Shown here in pieces: positions 59,181-64,000 of a DNA stretch of 64,000 bases; the stretch's first letter is position 1; each line of letters starts with the position of its first letter. The stretch is from Malus domestica (lineage: Eukaryota; Streptophyta; Magnoliopsida; Rosales; Rosaceae): positions 6,419,501 through 6,483,500 of the forward strand of contig NC_091677.1 in NCBI RefSeq assembly GCF_042453785.1, read 5' to 3'. The position numbers and the translations under genes were made by a program. Below the pieces are notes generated by a model. The model saw only the letters and a list, made by a program, of their open reading frames with translations. It ran no database searches and was not told the DNA's origin.

Positions 59181-60981
59181 ACTAACGGGTACAATGTCCT
59201 GAAAGATTTTCTCTGATGGTGTGAAATGTATAATTTATCCTTCAACGTTTGTGGTGTTGTGTGGTTTAAGTTATGTTGTGGACCAATTATTTTCTTTCCT
59301 AAAATTTTGGACCCAACTAGAACTAAATTTTTTCCTAGTTTTGGTTGGTGACAAGCTAGACCACACACCCACACACACACCCAATCCCGTTGACCCTCTC
59401 TCCCTCTCCTCCCTCTCGGTTTTTCTCAATTTTTTGTACAAAACGTACGGACAAACCTCAAACCAAGCAATTTCTTCACGGATCGAGGTTTTTGAAGTCA
59501 CCTTTGTGTTCCTTGTGAGCTCAGGAACACATCTATACCATTTTTAGAACGCGAATATCTCATTTTCCCGAGAACCCGAGAACGTAATTTTGAGTTACTG
59601 TTAATGTACTCGTGATTTCGAAGTTTTTAAGAGATTTTAAGCTGCTAGGAAGCTTTAAAACGCCTTCGTGAAGCTCGGAGAAGAAAAATGAAGTGTTTTA
59701 GACGTCGGGAAGTTGAGTTTGACAAGTTTCAAGTTTGGCCGGAATATCGAGGTTTCTCTGGTGAAATCCCGTGGATTTCAAGGCTTGAAAGTGGTAAGGT
59801 TTTGTTCTTCTAGTCCTAAGCTTCATTTTGGTACAAATTTCATAAGTTTTGATGGAAATATGAGCGAGATATTGAAGTTTTAAACTTTCCCAGTTTTCGG
59901 CAATCGCAGCGGTGGCCGGCGCCGGACTCCGGTGAACCAAGGAAGAAGGAGAAGAATATTCCATCAAAGTTGACAAAATATTCTGACGCCGTCAGGTAAC
60001 TTTAACAGCATATTCTGATTTTTGACGAAATATTCCCTATCGCCATTAGGGAATCCGTTTGGTGTGCCAGGCACATGTCTGCGCGTGGGCAGTGCGTCTG
60101 GCCATGCCTTGGCCAGCGTGTGAGGGCGCGTGGGGTCATGAAATTTTTTTCTAAAAATATGGAGATGTTCCTGAGGTTGAGTAGGTCATGATGGTATATT
60201 CAAATACCCCATTTGAGCAATGTATGAGAAGTTATTTCCTAGTTTTGTGTATGTGCTTTAAATAACGTATATTCAGTCATTTCGCATATAGGTGAGACCT
60301 ATCCTAAAGACGAGCGTCATCAATCGAGACTCGGGGGCTACGACCCTTCGACATATCAGTGAGTGGGCTTTTGGTTTTCCGTATATACCTATATACTTGA
60401 GATTTTTCCCAGAAAATGAATTTAAATGATTATGCATTTTGAAAGGCCATGCAAAGTATCTGTCTATCTTATTATGCATTAGTAGTTGCATACATTTATG
60501 ATTGGTGCTGCGGACGCATAGGTAAGTGTCAGGTAAGTTCATAAAGTAAAGATAGGAGATTGCTTCAGTTATGTGAGATATGATGTGATGTATTGAGAGC
60601 TCATAAACCTGCACCCTGATGTTACTGCTCCCACCCAGAGTTAGGGCACAGTCCTTCACGTGATGTTCACCTCCCGCACCATATGCTCACCTTGGATCTA
60701 AGTTAGGTGCACAAGCTTGTCATACATACCACTTTAGGTGGTTCCGACTCGGAGGTGACCCGCGATTATTCGCACAGCCTTCACGTGATCGTAGCACTAA
60801 AGCATATTTATTTTACACCTAGTCTTGTCATACAGACCACTTTAGGTGGTTCCGACTTGTGTGCAGGATTTGATTTGATATGATTGATATTGGTTATGAG
60901 CTATATACTCAACCGTGCATATTGAGTTAGAAGGATTTAGCTGATACGATATCTAACATTGATATATTTATCTGGATTACT

Positions 60982-63703
60982 TGTCACGTCCCGATCCCAA
61001 CATACGTCGAAAATCGACACGTAACAAGGAAAATAATGTTCGTTGAATACGGTATAAGTTATGGAATGAAATACTTTAACTGATAACCCAAAATAATGTG
61101 AAGGTGGCTAAGTTCTCCACAAAATATTTACAAATATGTACATCCCAAAAAGAAGCATAATCTTTTCTTTACTAAGAACAAGTATGAGGTGCTCAAAAGA
61201 AAGTCCCAAAAGATAAAGTACAAGAGTGAAACAAGGGTAACCTAACGCTCAAAGTCTCTGATAATTGCACTGCTACCCTCACCTACAAACTTCTCGGAGT
61301 CTACTCAAACCTGTCACCTACACGATCAATGTCTACACCATCGGAATGGTGCACCAGGAAAACAATAACCTGGATAAGTTGCGAAGCTTATGAGAGTGAC
61401 AATAATATCAGGTATGTGAGAATAATGCTAATGCCAACCATCAAACACAGTTTACATATCTTGAATATAAATCATTCATAAGAAATCAATACTAACTTTT
61501 GTAAACCCTGAATGAGTCACCCAGACATCTAACGGTTCGTCTGAAACCAATCACAACATCTCACAACCATCTTCTCATACAACACAATGAAAAGTAGAGT
61601 TAAAGCGACACAGTTTGGCCAAAACCTACACTTTTGAAGCCATCTCAATTCAAATTCAATAAATTCCAAGGTGAGTAAGATTTCGGATCTTCACTCAACA
61701 GAATCGTGAAATATGAGAGATTCCGGACCATCTCTCAATGGAATCCAAGTGGATACGATTCCGGACCCTCACTCAACGGAATCGCTAAGTACAATACATA
61801 ACAATAACTATTTGAAACCCAAGTTAGATACGATTCTGGAACATCACTCAACGGAATTGGAGAATAAAAGGGATTCCGAACCATCTCTCAACGGAATCCG
61901 AGTGGATACGATTTCGGACCATCACTCAACGGAATCGTAGAAGACCAACAATCATAATGTACGGCGGCTCAAAGAAATGAGACAAGCACATGCTACTTAA
62001 TTTACAAAAACTCAACAAAGGAAGATTAGGCACAATTACTAAATTTAAAACCAATCACCGAAGCGGAAGGTGAAACCATATCAAAGTAACGAATCCCCAT
62101 CATAATGGTTAACAGTCATTACTAGTCCTCACATTAATCTCAACATGCCAATCATACAAATCAAACCACATTTCCAATATACATGCCACACCCCATTTCA
62201 TAAACATAAATTGATGTTGAAGTATTGGAATAACAATTCAATAGAACATATTCATAAAACCAATTCATATCCACACAAGATCATAATTATGACAACCTGG
62301 TAATTACCAATATCACATATATTAAAGTCACTCACCTGGAGTCCGTGCCAATGTACTCTAGCACAATAGTCAAGGCATCACGTTCTATCACCGCCTAACA
62401 AAGCACAAGTCCACATTTAGATTTTCTTCGATAATTCACATACTCAAAAATTCTCATATGTCTCCCACAACAACATTTAATGAGGAATCGAACCGTCATT
62501 CTAATGTAGAGTCCATGATCTTACTTCATTTGCTTTGTAAAATCCAATCACTAGATTTTCACTTATAAGTCCCTAAGGTCCTTAAACAATATCTACAATA
62601 GCATATTAAAATCTTGTCTCAATTCAACAATAAGATTGTCAATTATTAGAATAATCAAGTGGCAGACCTTATCGATAAAATATACAATCAACAGCATTTT
62701 CATAAATCGAATGTCATATATCGGAAAATTCGACTTTTTCCAAAAATTCTCAAATTCTACAAGAATAAATATTTCAACAAGTAGAGTAAACTTTATACCT
62801 ATGGTCGAGTCCAATTTGGCCAGGAAGGGCTTAAAATTTGCTCGCACCTAACGAAACCCTAAGGTGGGTGTTCTTCAATTCGGCTTCCTTGGTGTTCCAA
62901 CGCCCCTACAACTGATTGGGTCTTGTTCCTGGGTCCAAGGGGAGTTGATTAAGGGTGGTGGTGGGTGGTGAGACTAGCCGGAATGGCAAAATCACCGTCA
63001 AAACTCCTTGGGTCACCCGCACGGTTTTACACTATTTTAGACCTAAAAACCCTCAAATTTGGGTGGAGATGGAAGATGGGAGATGGTGGAAGAGGTTGCA
63101 GGTGATGGATGGTTGAATTTCTCCTGAAAAATGGTGGAAATGCCCGGAAACCACTCCGGTGGGCGCGTGAAAATGGGTCGACGGAAATGGAGGGGGAAAA
63201 TCCTCTTTTTCCTCTTTGGTCCTTCCTTTCTATGGTCCTTTCTCCTCCTTTAAAAAAAATCTGATGTGTCCCCTTTTAAGGCTGCTGACTAATCCTTTTC
63301 CACTACCTAAAATACCCAATTCCACTTATAGTAGCTGGTCCATTAATCCAAAAAAAAAAGTTTAGGCCTTTTACCCATAAGTGGAAATTAGAATAATTCC
63401 CACAATCTATATTTTTACCACTTCAAACGTCCGTAATTTATACCGTTATAATTTAGACTTGCAAACGGCTTTCGCCTATGCGTTCGTAGGTTCGAGATCT
63501 ATTTAAAAACACTAGTTGTAACTTCGAAATATCAACAAAAGATAAAGATTGATTATGAAACTTCCAACTTGATAACTAATCAATTACTAAACTTATAATT
63601 AGTGGAATTAAAATTAACTAATAAAGATAACGTAATCGCGAAATACGAATTTAAATTATGAAATACGTAATAAATGGTGAAATTCCAGGGATGGGATTTC
63701 ACA
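60982..63703 (-). mobile_element. Solo LTR nested in the second LTR copy
   Basis: 2722 bp, on the plus strand tgtcacgtcccgatccc to ggatgggatttcaca, flanked by ttact (60,977-60,981 and 63,704-63,708). Minus orientation is suggested by its resemblance to the neighbouring LTR family (gtcccgat...tgtgaa ends and a CAGGTGAGT motif on the minus strand). It contains the hairpin array at 61,680-61,945 and no protein domain. Confidence 0.8.
61680..61945. repeat. Array of short hairpin units inside the nested LTR
   Basis: Six imperfect units at about 61,682, 61,717, 61,758, 61,831, 61,871 and 61,910, spacing mostly 38-41 bp with one gap of about 73. Each has the form gattccggaccatcactcaa then cggaatcg, so cgattccg and cggaatcg can pair as a 7-8 bp stem with a loop of about 14. 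The array makes a repetitive open frame (61,713-61,940), judged non-coding. Confidence 0.85.
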
Positions 63704-64000
63704 TTACTCATGGCATTGCATTGAGATACTTTGGCATGATATACTTTTTCTGGATTTTCATCTTAAGTATGATTTCTGATACAGCTTATTATTATTATTA
63801 TTATTATTTTGGGAAATTATACAGGTTTTACGGCGAAGGGTTAGAACTTTTGAGAAATGAAATGATTTTGAAAAACTTTATTTTTGCCCACTCACACTTT
63901 ATGTTTTGTGGCCCTCCAGGTTTTAGGTAGAAGTGCTTTGGTGGATCACGAAGATTTCGACGGTGGTTCTGGCAGAACATCATAAATGTAGGATCACCCT

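Larger units (their letters stand above)
59230..64000 (+). mobile_element. Second large LTR copy, interrupted and cut by the window end
   Basis: Sequence of the LTR type at 55,194-57,598 is recognisable from about 59,390 (ggatcgaggtttttgaagtc region, agcgagatattgaagttt) to 60,976. It resumes at 63,704 (ttttgcccactcacactttat, then ccctccaggttttaggtaga) up to the window end. The insert between is a second LTR. The exact left end was not found. Confidence 0.7.

Noticed and set aside
61713-61940. Repetitive 75-residue frame with DxHSTES-like units
   Set aside because: It results from the hairpin array in the LTR; unit spacing is irregular and no start context or domain supports a protein.

Overview
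The window is nuclear DNA of a dicot plant, most probably a Rosaceae species of the apple/pear group. This is inferred from the repeat families, the gene families and the AT-rich base composition; no sequence search was run. Genes have spliceosomal introns and are sparse. Most of the window is transposable-element (TE) sequence.

Region by region: 1-11.4 kb is the gene-rich part. It holds an intronless NDR1/HIN1-like (LEA_2) membrane protein (minus strand), a small basic protein of unknown function (minus), an EPF1-type secreted stomatal peptide gene with two exons (plus) and an eight-exon ELMO-domain gene (plus). Between them lie a SINE, several MITEs and a degraded piece of plastid 16S rDNA. 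12.4-13.4 kb is the remnant of a hAT transposase. 15.05-21.5 kb is a decayed Copia retrotransposon (minus strand) with 5-bp target-site duplications (TSDs) and two DNA transposons nested in it. 22.9-24.9 kb is a type-2 plant O-methyltransferase (OMT) gene broken by a MITE in exon 1. 25.1-33.0 kb is a TE nest: SINE, LINE fragment, Mutator-like MITE, Copia fragment, solo LTRs, and one repeat unit present three times in alternating orientation, giving a large palindrome centred near 31.17 kb. 34.2-40.3 kb is a second, more damaged OMT copy, hit by the same MITE family 33 bp further along the same exon. Its intron position holds a young Copia element (plus strand). 40.75-41.9 kb is a PIF/Harbinger-type element. 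45.3-47.8 kb is a six-exon DUF789 gene (minus). The rest (48-64 kb) is intergenic sequence with more PIF/Harbinger-type elements, microsatellites and large LTR copies, one LTR inserted inside another.

Four genes look intact and host-related (NHL, EPF1, ELMO, DUF789) and one short ORF is plausible. They do not form an operon-like unit or one pathway. No new multi-gene system was recognised. The most unusual signals are the parallel MITE disruption of two OMT paralogs, a Copia element whose single reading frame is broken only by nonsense codons although its LTRs are nearly identical, the alternating inverted repeat nest, and a hairpin array inside a solo LTR.
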